NCBI GenBank assembly: GCA_016217595.1
Contig: JACRHS010000006.1
Span: 1-64,000 of the forward strand
Length of the DNA: 64,000 bases
From: Opitutia bacterium
GTDB taxonomy: Bacteria; Verrucomicrobiota; Verrucomicrobiia; Opitutales; Opitutaceae
Direction: 5' to 3'
In this document: piece after piece, positions 18,058 to 27,095 of the stretch
Numbering within the stretch: position 1 is the stretch's first letter
Layout: every line of letters starts with the position of its first letter
Notes under the pieces: generated by a model
The model's input: the letters and a program-made list of their open reading frames with translations, nothing else
What the model was told of the DNA's origin: nothing
The model's database searches: none
Translations under genes and position numbers: made by a program

Positions 18058-18952
18058 CCTCGGCTGCGGTCAGGTGTGGCACCCTGCGTGGGCCAACTTC
18101 GACCTCGCGCCGGCCGATGCCGCCGTCCGCGCCTTCGATGCCACCGCACCGTTGCCGCTGGCCAATGACTCCGCCGATGCCGTGTACCACGCGCACCTCC
18201 TGGAACATCTGCCGCGCGCCCAAGCGCAGACGCTATTGGGCGAATGCCGCCGGGTGTTGCGACCGGGCGGAATCCTGCGCGTCGTCGTGCCCGATCTGGA
18301 GGAGCTAGCCCGGCGCTATCTCGCCAGTCGCGACAGCGGCGACCCGCTCGTCCGTGAATGGGCCGAGATCGAGCTGCTCGACCAGCTGACGCGCAACCGC
18401 ACTGAGGGCGAAATGGGCGATTTTCTGCGCACCGCGCCCTGGCGCGAACACCCGGAAATCTACGCGCGCGTCGGCACCGAAATCGCCGCCGCCGGCGGCG
18501 GACGCGGGTCTTCTGTCATAACGAAGTTTTCCTCTGACATGGGCGGGACTCCCATGCCACGTGGCATGGGCGTCCCGCCCGTGGGTTCGGACGAGCCAGA
18601 GCAAAACCAAAGAACCGCCGGCGGCGGCCGAGTCTCCCGGCCCGCGCTGCGCGACCGCCTGGCCCACAAACTCGCGGGGCTGCGTTTCCGCCTCGCCGCC
18701 GCGTTTCTCAACGCCCGCGAAAGGGTCGCGCTGACCGATGCGCGCTTCCGTCTCACCGGCGAAAATCACCGCTGGATGTACGACCGCGTCTCGCTCGCCG
18801 CCTTGTTGCGCACTGTCGGTTTCGCCGATGTCGCTGTCGTCACCGCGACGACGAGCCGGATCGCAGAGTTCGCCGCGTGCCACCTCGACACCGCCGCGGA
18901 CGGCACCGAACGCCATCCCGGTTCGCTCTACGTGGAGGCGCGCAAGCCATGA
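18035..18952 (+). CDS. SAM-dependent methyltransferase carrying an in-frame palindromic repeat
   Basis: 305 residues from the ATG at 18035. LLVNLGCGQVWHPAWANFD is the SAM-binding motif I, and VLRPGGILRVVVPDLEEL is the motif typical of type-11 methyltransferases of polysaccharide clusters. In the middle (about residues 165-190) the frame runs through a 40-base palindrome that adds MGGTPMPRGMGVPP, a sequence out of character with the rest; homology resumes after it (ENHRWMYDRVSLAALLRTVGF). The fold may tolerate it as a surface loop. The 3' end overlaps the flippase start (ATGA). Confidence 0.82.
   Translation: MASRLLVNLGCGQVWHPAWANFDLAPADAAVRAFDATAPLPLANDSADAVYHAHLLEHLPRAQAQTLLGECRRVLRPGGILRVVVPDLEELARRYLASRDSGDPLVREWAEIELLDQLTRNRTEGEMGDFLRTAPWREHPEIYARVGTEIAAAGGGRGSSVITKFSSDMGGTPMPRGMGVPPVGSDEPEQNQRTAGGGRVSRPALRDRLAHKLAGLRFRLAAAFLNARERVALTDARFRLTGENHRWMYDRVSLAALLRTVGFADVAVVTATTSRIAEFAACHLDTAADGTERHPGSLYVEARKP
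18541..18580. repeat. 40-base palindrome inserted in a coding region
   Basis: The sequence is symmetric around 18560/18561: CCCATGCCAC faces GTGGCATGGG perfectly, and nine further pairs outward match (GGGCGGGAC with GTCCCGCCC) with a single mismatched pair at 18550/18571. It translates in the host frame as GGTPMPRGMGVPP. It looks like a mobile REP-like element that has landed without breaking the frame. Confidence 0.8.
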
Positions 18953-20274
18953 GCCAAGGCGCAGGGCCGACTGCTGAGCGGCGCTGGCAACGCATCGGCG
19001 CCGCGTTCACCGGCGCGTTGGCGGCCCGCGCCGTCGGCATCGGCTGCGGTCTGCTGCAAGTGCCATTGGCGCTCGGCTATCTCGGACTGCGCGACTACGG
19101 CGCGTGGGTGATTTTGCAAACCACCGCCGGGCTGGCCGGCCTAATCGATCTCGGCACGGGTTTCGCCGCGCAAAACGCCCTGACCGCGCATCTCGCCCAA
19201 AGCCGCCACGCCGCGGCCCACGGCGTTTTTTGGGCCACACTCCGGCGGCAAACGCTCTTCGCCATTGTGGCCACCGGCCTCTGGCTTCTCTGGTGGCGCG
19301 TTGGTGGAGGTGCGGCGGCACTGCTGCCCGGGGCGCGGGAGCTGGAGCCGGCGATGCTCCACGTCGTCAACTTGCTGATCGCTGTCCAACTCGCAACGGC
19401 GCCGGCGGGTCTGGCGTTGCGGGTCGCTCTCGCGCGCCAGGAAGGCTGGTGGAGCGGCGCGCTCGCTGCGGCCACCAGCGCCTCGATTCTGCTGTTGGTG
19501 TTTCTCGGCGCGCTCGGCACCTGGTCGAAACCGCTGCTCGTGGCCGCGCTCGCGTTGACGCCGGTGATCTTGCAAGGCGGCCTGCTCATCCGCTGGTTGG
19601 CGGCGGCATGGCCGGCTCGCCGGGAACCCACCGCCGCGCTTCCGCGGTTGCGACTGAGCTTCGCGTTTTTTCTGCCGCAGGCCGGCATGGTGGCGCGCCA
19701 ATACGCTCCGGCGCTGGCCATCACCGCCGTGCTCGGACCCGCGGCGGTCGCCCCCTACGCGCTCATCCAACGCTTGCTGCAATGGCTGACGCAGCCGCAG
19801 TCCTGGTTGACCGAACCGCTCTGGCCCGCTCTGACCGACGCCCACGCCCGCGGCGATGCGAAATGGATGGCGCAAGCCGAGCGCGCGACCCAGCGGGTGG
19901 CGTTGGGCACGGCGGCCCTGCTCCTCTCCGCTCCATTTTGGGGACGAGCGTTGCTCACACTGTGGACCCGCCAGCCGCCCGCGCTATTCGACCATGTCCT
20001 GCTCGGCTCGATGGCCGCCGCCGCCGCCGCGCTCGCGCTGGCCGTGCCATTTTCCGTCTGGCTTAACGCCATGGGGCGGCCGCAAGGCCAGGCGCTGTAC
20101 GGCACGGCCGCCGCGGCTATGTTCTGCGCCGGGTTGCCGCTCGCGGTGCGGTATGGCGGCGTGGCGGGCGCGCCCCAGCTGGAGCTGGCGTTGACCTGCA
20201 CCATCCTGCTTCCAGCCGTCCTGCTCGACACTTGGCACACCCGGCGCAAATTGGCCGGCGCCACCCCGTCATGA
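18949..20274 (+). CDS. Polysaccharide flippase-like membrane protein (MOP superfamily)
   Basis: 441 residues from the ATG at 18949, overlapping the previous stop by four bases. About twelve hydrophobic helices run through the protein. The N-terminal GLLQVPLALGYLGLRDYGAW and GLIDLGTGFAAQN segments are characteristic of Wzx/oligosaccharide flippases of the MATE-like MOP superfamily, which move lipid-linked repeat units across the inner membrane. It sits between a methyltransferase and glycosyltransferases, as expected for a Wzx-dependent pathway. Confidence 0.85.
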   Translation: MSQGAGPTAERRWQRIGAAFTGALAARAVGIGCGLLQVPLALGYLGLRDYGAWVILQTTAGLAGLIDLGTGFAAQNALTAHLAQSRHAAAHGVFWATLRRQTLFAIVATGLWLLWWRVGGGAAALLPGARELEPAMLHVVNLLIAVQLATAPAGLALRVALARQEGWWSGALAAATSASILLLVFLGALGTWSKPLLVAALALTPVILQGGLLIRWLAAAWPARREPTAALPRLRLSFAFFLPQAGMVARQYAPALAITAVLGPAAVAPYALIQRLLQWLTQPQSWLTEPLWPALTDAHARGDAKWMAQAERATQRVALGTAALLLSAPFWGRALLTLWTRQPPALFDHVLLGSMAAAAAALALAVPFSVWLNAMGRPQGQALYGTAAAAMFCAGLPLAVRYGGVAGAPQLELALTCTILLPAVLLDTWHTRRKLAGATPS

Positions 20275-21518
20275 GAATCGTCCACCTCGCCACCTACCCG
20301 GCCCGCGCCGGCGCCGGCCAAGCCGCTTACCGCATTCACGCGGCCCTGCGCGCGCACGGACTCGACTCGTGGCTGGTCGGCGAGGAACCCGTGCCGGGCG
20401 ACGAACGTGTGGTGACGCCGTCGCGTCCGCGTTGGGGCAACGCGCGCCGGTTGCTGCGGCCGCTGGTGGCCAACTGGCGTGTGCCGCGAAATGCGCGCGG
20501 ATTATTTTCCGAGCTCGTCCTGCCCGGAGCGGCGGCGCGGACCGTCGCCGCGCTGCGCCCCGATGTGGTGCACGTGCACTGGGTGCAGGACGGACTGCTC
20601 TCGCTCGGGCAACTCGCCGCGCTGCGCCAACCGCTCGTCTGGACGCTGCACGACGACTGGGCTTTCACCGGTGGCTGCCACTACGCTGGTGCGTGTCAGC
20701 GCTACGAACAAAGCTGCGGATGCTGCCCGCTGCTCGGAGCGCACCGCGAACGTGACGCCAGCGCACGCGGCCTCGCCGCCAAGCAGCGCCAATTCGGCGG
20801 ACACGCCATCCGCTGGGTCGCCATCAGCGAAGCCCAACGCGCCCGCGCTGCGCGAGCCGCGCTCCTGCGCGACCAACCGCTCGCGTTCATCCAGTGTGCG
20901 ATCCGCACCGAAGAATTTCAACCGCATCCGCGGCCGCTCGCCCGCCGCCTGCTTGGATTGGAAGAGAACCGCTTTTGGATTCTCGCCATCGCCTCGCGGC
21001 TCGACGATCCGCGCAAAGGATACGACCGCCTGCTCGCCGCGCTGCCGCAGATTCCGATCGCTGGAGAAATCCCGCCCAGCTTGCTCCTCGTCGGCAGCGG
21101 CCCCGAAATGTCAGTACCCGCGGGCTGGCATGTCCGCCGGCTCGGCGTGTTGCACGACAGCGTGTCGCGCGCGCTCGCGTACTCGGCGGCCGACGTCTGC
21201 GTCGTGCCTTCGCGCGAAGACGCCGGACCGATGACCACGTTGGAAGCGCTTGCTTGCGGCACCCCCGTCGTGGCGACGCCGTGCGGCTTGAACCCCGAGG
21301 TGATCGCCCCCGAGCGCAACGGCTGGATCGCTGCCACCGGCGCGCCGGCCGAACTCGCCGCGGGAATCGCCTGGGCGCGTCGCACCGTCAGGGTCGAAAA
21401 CGTGCGCGCCGCCGCCCGCACCGCTGTGGTCGCTCGCTCGTCGGAAATCGAGGCCGCCGCCTACGCCGCACTTTACGCTACGGCACTCGCGAGCCCGCAA
21501 CCCGGGAGCGGCGCATGA
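20271..21518 (+). CDS. Glycosyltransferase family 4 protein
   Basis: 415 residues from the ATG at 20271 (ATGA overlap with the flippase). It opens MRIVHLATYPARAGAGQAAY, a GT4 start with a glycine-rich acceptor loop. The middle has TLHDDWAFTGGCHYAGACQRYEQSC, a cysteine-bearing stretch typical of the WcaC-like colanic-acid branch. The C-terminal part shows the donor site (DDPRKGYDRLLAAL) and the E-x7-E motif EDAGPMTTLEALACGTPVVAT. Sugar specificity is unknown. Confidence 0.87.
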   Translation: MRIVHLATYPARAGAGQAAYRIHAALRAHGLDSWLVGEEPVPGDERVVTPSRPRWGNARRLLRPLVANWRVPRNARGLFSELVLPGAAARTVAALRPDVVHVHWVQDGLLSLGQLAALRQPLVWTLHDDWAFTGGCHYAGACQRYEQSCGCCPLLGAHRERDASARGLAAKQRQFGGHAIRWVAISEAQRARAARAALLRDQPLAFIQCAIRTEEFQPHPRPLARRLLGLEENRFWILAIASRLDDPRKGYDRLLAALPQIPIAGEIPPSLLLVGSGPEMSVPAGWHVRRLGVLHDSVSRALAYSAADVCVVPSREDAGPMTTLEALACGTPVVATPCGLNPEVIAPERNGWIAATGAPAELAAGIAWARRTVRVENVRAAARTAVVARSSEIEAAAYAALYATALASPQPGSGA

Positions 21519-22273
21519 AACCGTGGTGGCATGCCGTGTTTCCCGCTTCGTGGCGGCCGACGGGTTACCTGCACCGCCGCATCGTCGAGCGCGAACCGCT
21601 GAGCGTGTTATCGGGGCCGTTCGCCGGCCTGCGCTACATCGCGATGGACCCGGCCACCGCGTGGCTGCCCAAACTGCTCGGCACGTACGAACGCGAGCTG
21701 CACGGCGTGTGCGCGGAGATCGCCGCCCTGAAACCGCGCGCCACAATCTGCGTCGGCAGCGCCGAGGGTTACTACGCTGTCGGCCTGCTCTGGCGCGGCT
21801 GGACGCTCAAGGTGATCGCGTTCGAGAGCGACGCCACGCGCCGCGACCAGCTCGCGCAGATGGCCGCGTTGAACGAAGTCGCCGACCGCGTCGAGATCCG
21901 CGGCGAAGGCAACACCCCCGCGCTTGCCGCCGCCCTCGCCGCCTGCGCCGAGCCGCCGCTCATCGTCTGCGATATCGAGGGCGCCGAGGCGCACCTGCTC
22001 GATCCGGCGCACTGCCCGGGACTCGCCGCCGCCGCGCTGTTGGTGGAGCTGCACGAAACGCTCGCGCCGGGTGTTACCGCGACGCTGCGCGAGCGCTTCG
22101 CCGCCACGCACGCCATCCGCGAGATTGCGCAACAACCGCGCACGGCGGCGGATTTCCCGCTGCGCTGGCCGGTGGCGTGGGCCATCCCCTTTCGTTACAA
22201 ACGCGGCTATCTGGAGGAGGGACGCGTCGGCCAGATGAGCTGGCTCTGGCTCCGCCCGAAATCGCGCCCATGA
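21515..22273 (+). CDS. FkbM-like SAM-dependent methyltransferase
   Basis: 252 residues from the ATG at 21515 (ATGA overlap). The SAM site is ATICVGSAEGYYAVGLLWRG, a variant of motif I found in FkbM-type enzymes; the acidic VIAFESDATRRDQL and CDIEGAEAHLLD motifs follow. It probably O-methylates a sugar of the polysaccharide. It is the second methyltransferase of the cluster, and the two are not closely similar. Confidence 0.72.
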   Translation: MKPWWHAVFPASWRPTGYLHRRIVEREPLSVLSGPFAGLRYIAMDPATAWLPKLLGTYERELHGVCAEIAALKPRATICVGSAEGYYAVGLLWRGWTLKVIAFESDATRRDQLAQMAALNEVADRVEIRGEGNTPALAAALAACAEPPLIVCDIEGAEAHLLDPAHCPGLAAAALLVELHETLAPGVTATLRERFAATHAIREIAQQPRTAADFPLRWPVAWAIPFRYKRGYLEEGRVGQMSWLWLRPKSRP

Positions 22274-23250
22274 ACGTCGGCCTCGTCATCCCCGTCCATA
22301 ACCGGCGCGAGCTCACGCTCGCCTGCCTGCGCCGCTTGCGGGCCGATGGCGTGCTTGGCTGGGCCGAGGCCATCGTGGTCGACGACGGTTCGACCGATGG
22401 CACGGCGGACGCGGTGCGCGCCGAATTTCCCGAGGCCGTGCTCCTGCGCGGCGATGGCCGGCTCTGGTGGACCGGCGCAACCGCGCTCGGCATGAGCGAG
22501 GCGCTCACCCGCGGCGCCAGGCACATCTTCTGGCTCAACGACGATTGCGCTCCCGCGCCCGGCGCGTGTCGCCGTTTGTTGGACACCGCCACGCGCACCG
22601 GCACGGTTGTCACCGGCGTGTGTCGCGTGGAGCCCGCCGGTCTCGTCGTCTACGGCGGATTGCGCCGCGGACGAATCGGCCTGCAACTCGTCACCGATTT
22701 GGGCGACGACCTGACCGCGTGCGACGCGGCGTGCGGCAATTTCGTGTGTTTCCCGCGCGCCGTGGTGGAGGCGCTCAGTCTGCCCGACGCCCGCCGTTTC
22801 CCTCATGCGCATGGCGACACCGACTACACGCTGCGCGCCACGGCGCAGGGTTTCCGCGTGTGCATCGATCCGCAGGCGCGCGCCGAGGCGCGGCCCAACG
22901 CCCTGCGCAACCACGCCTCGTGGCTGCACGGCGACATCTCCCTCGCCGAGATGTGGAGCGGGCTCTGGCAGGTGCGCTCCTACTCCTATTTTCCGACGCA
23001 TTTCCGCTATCTCGCGCGGCATTTCGGCTGGCGCGGCGCGGCGTTCTGCCTCTGGACGGTCGCGAAACGCGTGCCGATCACGGCGGTGCGCCTGCTCGTC
23101 CCGCGCGCGTGGCGGCAACGCTGGTGGGGTCACACCTCCGCGGTCTGGCAGGAGGAAAAACGCCTGCACGCCGCGCTGGCCGAGCCACCGGCCGCGACGA
23201 CGCCCTACTCAGGAAACCAGCCACCGACGCAACCCGGGCACGCAAAATAA
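22270..23250 (+). CDS. Glycosyltransferase family 2 protein
   Basis: 326 residues from the ATG at 22270 (ATGA overlap with the methyltransferase). The GT-A fold is clear: VGLVIPVHNRRELTLACL, VVDDGSTDGT, WLNDDCAPAP as the DxD-like metal site, and GDTDYTLRATAQGFRV near the catalytic base. It resembles rhamnosyltransferase-like GT2 enzymes. Its 3' end overlaps the convergent minus-strand glycosyltransferase by 42 bases. Confidence 0.88.
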   Translation: MNVGLVIPVHNRRELTLACLRRLRADGVLGWAEAIVVDDGSTDGTADAVRAEFPEAVLLRGDGRLWWTGATALGMSEALTRGARHIFWLNDDCAPAPGACRRLLDTATRTGTVVTGVCRVEPAGLVVYGGLRRGRIGLQLVTDLGDDLTACDAACGNFVCFPRAVVEALSLPDARRFPHAHGDTDYTLRATAQGFRVCIDPQARAEARPNALRNHASWLHGDISLAEMWSGLWQVRSYSYFPTHFRYLARHFGWRGAAFCLWTVAKRVPITAVRLLVPRAWRQRWWGHTSAVWQEEKRLHAALAEPPAATTPYSGNQPPTQPGHAK

Positions 23251-24087
23251 CAGCGCGTTGGCGCTCGTCCTCCAATCGGCTCCGCGGCTTTCGCGCCACA
23301 ACCGCCATCCGATCTCTGCGCACCGCGCCGGCGCGCCGGCGCGCTTCGCAGAGATCAACAGTGTCGCCAGCACAAAACGCCGCCGCGCCCCGCGAGAAAA
23401 TTCGCCCCGCCGCACGGCGAGGATGCGCGCGGCAGCGCGGAGCTGCGGCCCTGCGGCCGCGTTCACCCGCGGACCGAGTTGCGGGAAAATATCGACGAGC
23501 GCCGCAGGCACGACCGGCACCGCCGCCGCCCCCGAACCGTGCAGCAAGCGATGCGCAAACTCGGCATCTTCGCCTGCGCCGAGCGCGGCATCGAAGCGCA
23601 ACGCGCCGGGATGGCGGTGAAAGAGCAGCGGCGTGTTCCAGCGCGCGCGCAACAGGACATCGTCGCCCGTCCATTGCGTCGCGTCACACTGCACGCGGCG
23701 GAGTCGGCCCGGCAGATGAAACGCCGCGCCACACAGGACCAGCGGCGCCGAGGTGACGCGCGCCAGCGACAATTGGCGAGCGAGCTTGTCGGGCTGGTAG
23801 GCGTCGTCGTCGTCGAGGTATGAGACCCACTCGCCGCGTGCGGCGGAGAGGCCTACGTTGCGGGCCTGAGCGGCATTGGTCGCGACCGCGCCAGAGAACA
23901 AACGCACGCGCGGATCCGCCAGCCACGACGCCAACGCCGGTTGTTCCGCCAGCGGCGGCTCGCGGCGGTTGTTGTCGATCAGCAGCACCTCGAAGTCATC
24001 GCAGGTTTGCCGCAGCAAGCTGGCGAGAGCGCGCGGCAGGAGCGCGGCACGGTCGCAGGTGGGCAGAATCACGGAGACGGCGGGCAC
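23209..24087 (-). CDS. Glycosyltransferase family 2 protein with GTG start
   Basis: About 292 residues. No ATG is available; GTG at 24087 opens exactly at the GT2 first strand (VPAVSVILPTCDRAALLPRAL). LLIDNNRREPP, ARNVGLSAARGEWVSYLDDDD (the DxD site), and GAGEDAEFAHRLL near the catalytic base follow, so this is a complete GT-A enzyme. It is the only minus-strand member inside the polysaccharide cluster, convergent with one glycosyltransferase and divergent from the ligase across about 135 bases, which must contain promoters. Confidence 0.8.
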   Translation of the reverse strand: MPAVSVILPTCDRAALLPRALASLLRQTCDDFEVLLIDNNRREPPLAEQPALASWLADPRVRLFSGAVATNAAQARNVGLSAARGEWVSYLDDDDAYQPDKLARQLSLARVTSAPLVLCGAAFHLPGRLRRVQCDATQWTGDDVLLRARWNTPLLFHRHPGALRFDAALGAGEDAEFAHRLLHGSGAAAVPVVPAALVDIFPQLGPRVNAAAGPQLRAAARILAVRRGEFSRGARRRFVLATLLISAKRAGAPARCAEIGWRLWRESRGADWRTSANALLFCVPGLRRWLVS

Positions 24088-24222
24088 GGGCGACGAGTAG
24101 GCGAAGCGCCCCGCGGCGACAAGCCCGCGTGCGCGGCAGACCGCGCGGACGATTTTGGAGTTGGACTCGCCCGGGCGCGGCGGTTTTCGTCGCGCAGTTT
24201 CCGCGAACCTTCCGAACCCGCG

Positions 24223-25749
24223 ATGAATCCCGTGTTGCAACGGCGGCTCCTGGCGCTCGCAGCCCTGCCCGTGGCATTGCTGATCGGGTGGCAGGTGGCC
24301 CACGAATCTCTGCTCCTGCCCCTGCTGCTCGCGGCGGGCGCGGCGGCGTTTGTCGCGGTGCGGTTCACCCACGTGGCGCTCGATGTCGCGGTGCTGGGGC
24401 TGCTGCTGTTCGGCTACGTGGTGGGCAACCGGGGCTTCGCACAACAGATGCCTTTCGCCGGGCTGCCGCTGTTTCCCGCGGAGTTTGGGCTCGCGCTGGG
24501 TGGCGGCTGGCTGCTGGTGAAATCCGCCTGGCACAAGGAACTCCCGTGGCGCGGCGATCTGCTCAACTGGACGCTGCTGCTGTGGATCGCGGCGGGCACG
24601 GCGCGGCTGGCCTTCGATGTGCGGCGCGAGGGCTTCATGGCGGTGCGCGACTACGCGATGGTGTACTACGCGGGTTTCTTTTTCGTGGCGCAGCAACAGG
24701 CGGCCGATGCGCGCGCGCGCCGGTTTTTGCGCGGCTGCCTGCTCTGGGGCGTGGCGGTGTTGCTGCCGGTTTATCCGCTCTTCAAGGCGTTCCCGGAATT
24801 TTTTGTCGGCACGCTCACCGTGCGCGGCGTGCCGCTGATTTTCTACAAAAACGACCTTGTGCAGACGTTTCTCGCCGCCGGCAGCGTGGTGCTGTTTCAA
24901 GCCGCCATGGGGCAGCGCTGGGCGTTGGCCGGAAAGCTCGGAGCGATTTTGCTGGGCGGCGCGGTGCTGGTGGAAAACAGCCGCGCCGCGCTGGTGGGTC
25001 TGGCCGCCGCTGCGGGTTGGCTGGCGCTGACGCGCAAGCCCGCTTACCTGAAATCGCTGGCGCTCGCCGGCGCGCTCGCGCTGGTGGGGTTGTTGTTCGC
25101 CACGTGGGTCGGTCGCGGCGAGTGGCGACAGAGTTCGCTCGTGGTCATGTACGAGCGCGTGGCTTCGATGTTCGACGTACAGGGCACGCGCACCTACGCC
25201 AGCGAGGAGCTCGGCGACAAACCCAACAACAACCGTTTTCGGCTCGTCTGGTGGCGCAGCGTGATCGGCGAAACGTGGGAAAATGCCCCGGCGTTCGGCC
25301 TCGGCTTCGGCCACGATCTCGCGGAACGCTTTCTCCGCGTCTACGAGTTCGATCTGGGCGAGGACTTCAATGTCCGCAGTCCCCACAGTTTTCCCGTGAC
25401 CGTGTTTGGCCGCATGGGGGCCGTGGGCGCGCTGCTCCTGCTGGCGCTGATCGTCGCGTTGACGCGTATCACGTGGCGGCGGTTGCGCGAAGCCGACGAG
25501 ACGGCCGAGCCGCAGAGCGGCCTGTGGTGCGCGTGCTGGGTGATCCTGGTCAGCGCGTGTTTTGGCGTGGTGCTGGAGGGGCCGATGGGGGCGGTGGTCT
25601 TCTGGACGCTGCTGGGGTTGGCCAACGGCACCCCTGCAACCGAACCTGCAGATGACGCGATGACGCCCGCCGACACACCGGCCAGCGATTCCGCCGCTCC
25701 GCCCTTGCCGAAGGCGCCGGCAGCCGTTTCTGTGGACCGCGCATCGTGA
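24223..25749 (+). CDS. O-antigen ligase/polymerase-like membrane protein
   Basis: 508 residues from the ATG at 24223 with about eleven hydrophobic helices. The large periplasmic loop contains FRLVWWRSVIGETWENAPAFGLGFG, then SPHSFPVTVFGRMGAVGAL; the R/G-rich loop followed by H-S-x-P-x3-FGR matches the Wzy_C/O-antigen ligase domain. It would polymerise or ligate the glycan made by the cluster. The C-terminal 50 residues are a Pro/Ala/Thr-rich tail. Its stop overlaps the rodA GTG. Confidence 0.82.
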   Translation: MNPVLQRRLLALAALPVALLIGWQVAHESLLLPLLLAAGAAAFVAVRFTHVALDVAVLGLLLFGYVVGNRGFAQQMPFAGLPLFPAEFGLALGGGWLLVKSAWHKELPWRGDLLNWTLLLWIAAGTARLAFDVRREGFMAVRDYAMVYYAGFFFVAQQQAADARARRFLRGCLLWGVAVLLPVYPLFKAFPEFFVGTLTVRGVPLIFYKNDLVQTFLAAGSVVLFQAAMGQRWALAGKLGAILLGGAVLVENSRAALVGLAAAAGWLALTRKPAYLKSLALAGALALVGLLFATWVGRGEWRQSSLVVMYERVASMFDVQGTRTYASEELGDKPNNNRFRLVWWRSVIGETWENAPAFGLGFGHDLAERFLRVYEFDLGEDFNVRSPHSFPVTVFGRMGAVGALLLLALIVALTRITWRRLREADETAEPQSGLWCACWVILVSACFGVVLEGPMGAVVFWTLLGLANGTPATEPADDAMTPADTPASDSAAPPLPKAPAAVSVDRAS

Positions 25750-26984
25750 ACCTCCAATCGCCGGTCGAACATACGCACGTCTTCAAACTCGCCACGCGCG
25801 AGCGGTGGGACTTGCTGACCCCGCTGGCATTGATCGGGTTGGCCACGTTTGGCGTGTGTTTCATCTACAGCGCCCAACTCTCGAATCACGGCACCGACTG
25901 GATCAAGCAGCTCGTGTTTATCACGGTCGGCGGGATGCTGTACCTCACGGTGGCGTTCGTCGATTACCGCTTCTGGCTGAGCATCGCGCACTGGTTTTAC
26001 GTGATCTGCATCGGCTCGCTGGTGCTGGTGTTGATCCCCGGCGTCGGCGACGCGCAATTCGGCGCGCAGCGCTGGTTGGACTTTGGCGTCTTCAAAGTGC
26101 AACCCTCCGAAATCGCCAAGGTTACCGTGCTGCTGATCGTGGCGAGCATCCTTATCCGCTCCGAAATCGGCACCATCCGGCAATCTCTGGGGGTGCTGGG
26201 GAAGTTGGCGCTTGCGGTGGGCTTGCCCGTGTTCCTTATTTTGCTTCAACCCGACTTGAAGTCGGCGATTGTCCTCCCACCCGTCGTGTTTGCCATGTTG
26301 TACGTCTCCAAACTCTCCACCCGCTTCTTCTTGGCGGCGTTGGGGGCGTTTTTGCTCATCGTGAGCGTGGTGATGTGGGACGTGTGGCGCTATGCCTCGT
26401 TCATGGAGGCACAGCGTCTCTCTTTTTTCACGGATAAAGGCAGTTACGAGCCGCACTCCTGGCTCCCGTACCTGCACGATTATCAGCGCAACCGCATCCT
26501 GTCCTTTGTCGCCCCCGAGGTGATCGATCCCGCGGGGACCGGCGATAGCTGGAACCTCCGCCAGTCGCTCATCTCCGTCGGCAGCGGCGGGCTCTACGGC
26601 AAAGGCTGGACCGAGGGCACGCAGGCGCAGCTCGGTTACCTGCCGCGTTCGGTCGCGCACAACGATTTTATCTTCTCGGTCATCGCCGAGGAGAAAGGAT
26701 TCCTGGGAAGCCTCACGGTTCTCCTCCTGTTTGGGATAGTGCTGTTTAACGGTGTCCGCATCGCGAGTCTCGCTCGAGACCGCCTCGGCACGCTGATAGC
26801 CATCGGCGTGACGGTGCTCTTCGCAGTGCATATCTTCGTAAACATCGCCATGACCATCGGGCTGGTGCCCATCACGGGCATACCGCTTCCCTTCATCAGC
26901 TACGGTGGCTCCTTTGTGCTCAGTTGCTGCTTGCTGCAAGGACTGGTCCAGAGCGTCTATCGCTTCCGGAAGGATTTCACATGA
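25746..26984 (+). CDS. rodA: Rod-shape-determining SEDS protein RodA
   Basis: 412 residues from a GTG at 25746 that overlaps the ligase stop (GTGA), so the two are translationally coupled. SEDS-family features are clear: WLDFGVFKVQPSEIAKV, LLQPDLKSAIV, the long periplasmic loop with SLISVGSGGLYGKGW, HNDFIFSVIAEEKGF and the C-terminal GLVPITGIPLPFISYGGS. It polymerises septum-independent peptidoglycan with a class B PBP. The coupling to an exopolysaccharide ligase, rather than to mreBCD/PBP2, is unusual. Confidence 0.93.
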   Translation: MNLQSPVEHTHVFKLATRERWDLLTPLALIGLATFGVCFIYSAQLSNHGTDWIKQLVFITVGGMLYLTVAFVDYRFWLSIAHWFYVICIGSLVLVLIPGVGDAQFGAQRWLDFGVFKVQPSEIAKVTVLLIVASILIRSEIGTIRQSLGVLGKLALAVGLPVFLILLQPDLKSAIVLPPVVFAMLYVSKLSTRFFLAALGAFLLIVSVVMWDVWRYASFMEAQRLSFFTDKGSYEPHSWLPYLHDYQRNRILSFVAPEVIDPAGTGDSWNLRQSLISVGSGGLYGKGWTEGTQAQLGYLPRSVAHNDFIFSVIAEEKGFLGSLTVLLLFGIVLFNGVRIASLARDRLGTLIAIGVTVLFAVHIFVNIAMTIGLVPITGIPLPFISYGGSFVLSCCLLQGLVQSVYRFRKDFT

Positions 26985-27095
26985 CCCCCATCATGTCCCT
27001 TCTCCGCGATATGGACCGCTCTGCCGGAATTTCCTGCGCCGCGACTGCCGCCCAAGGGTGCCCCGGAGTTAACCCACCCGATACACACCCGCACC

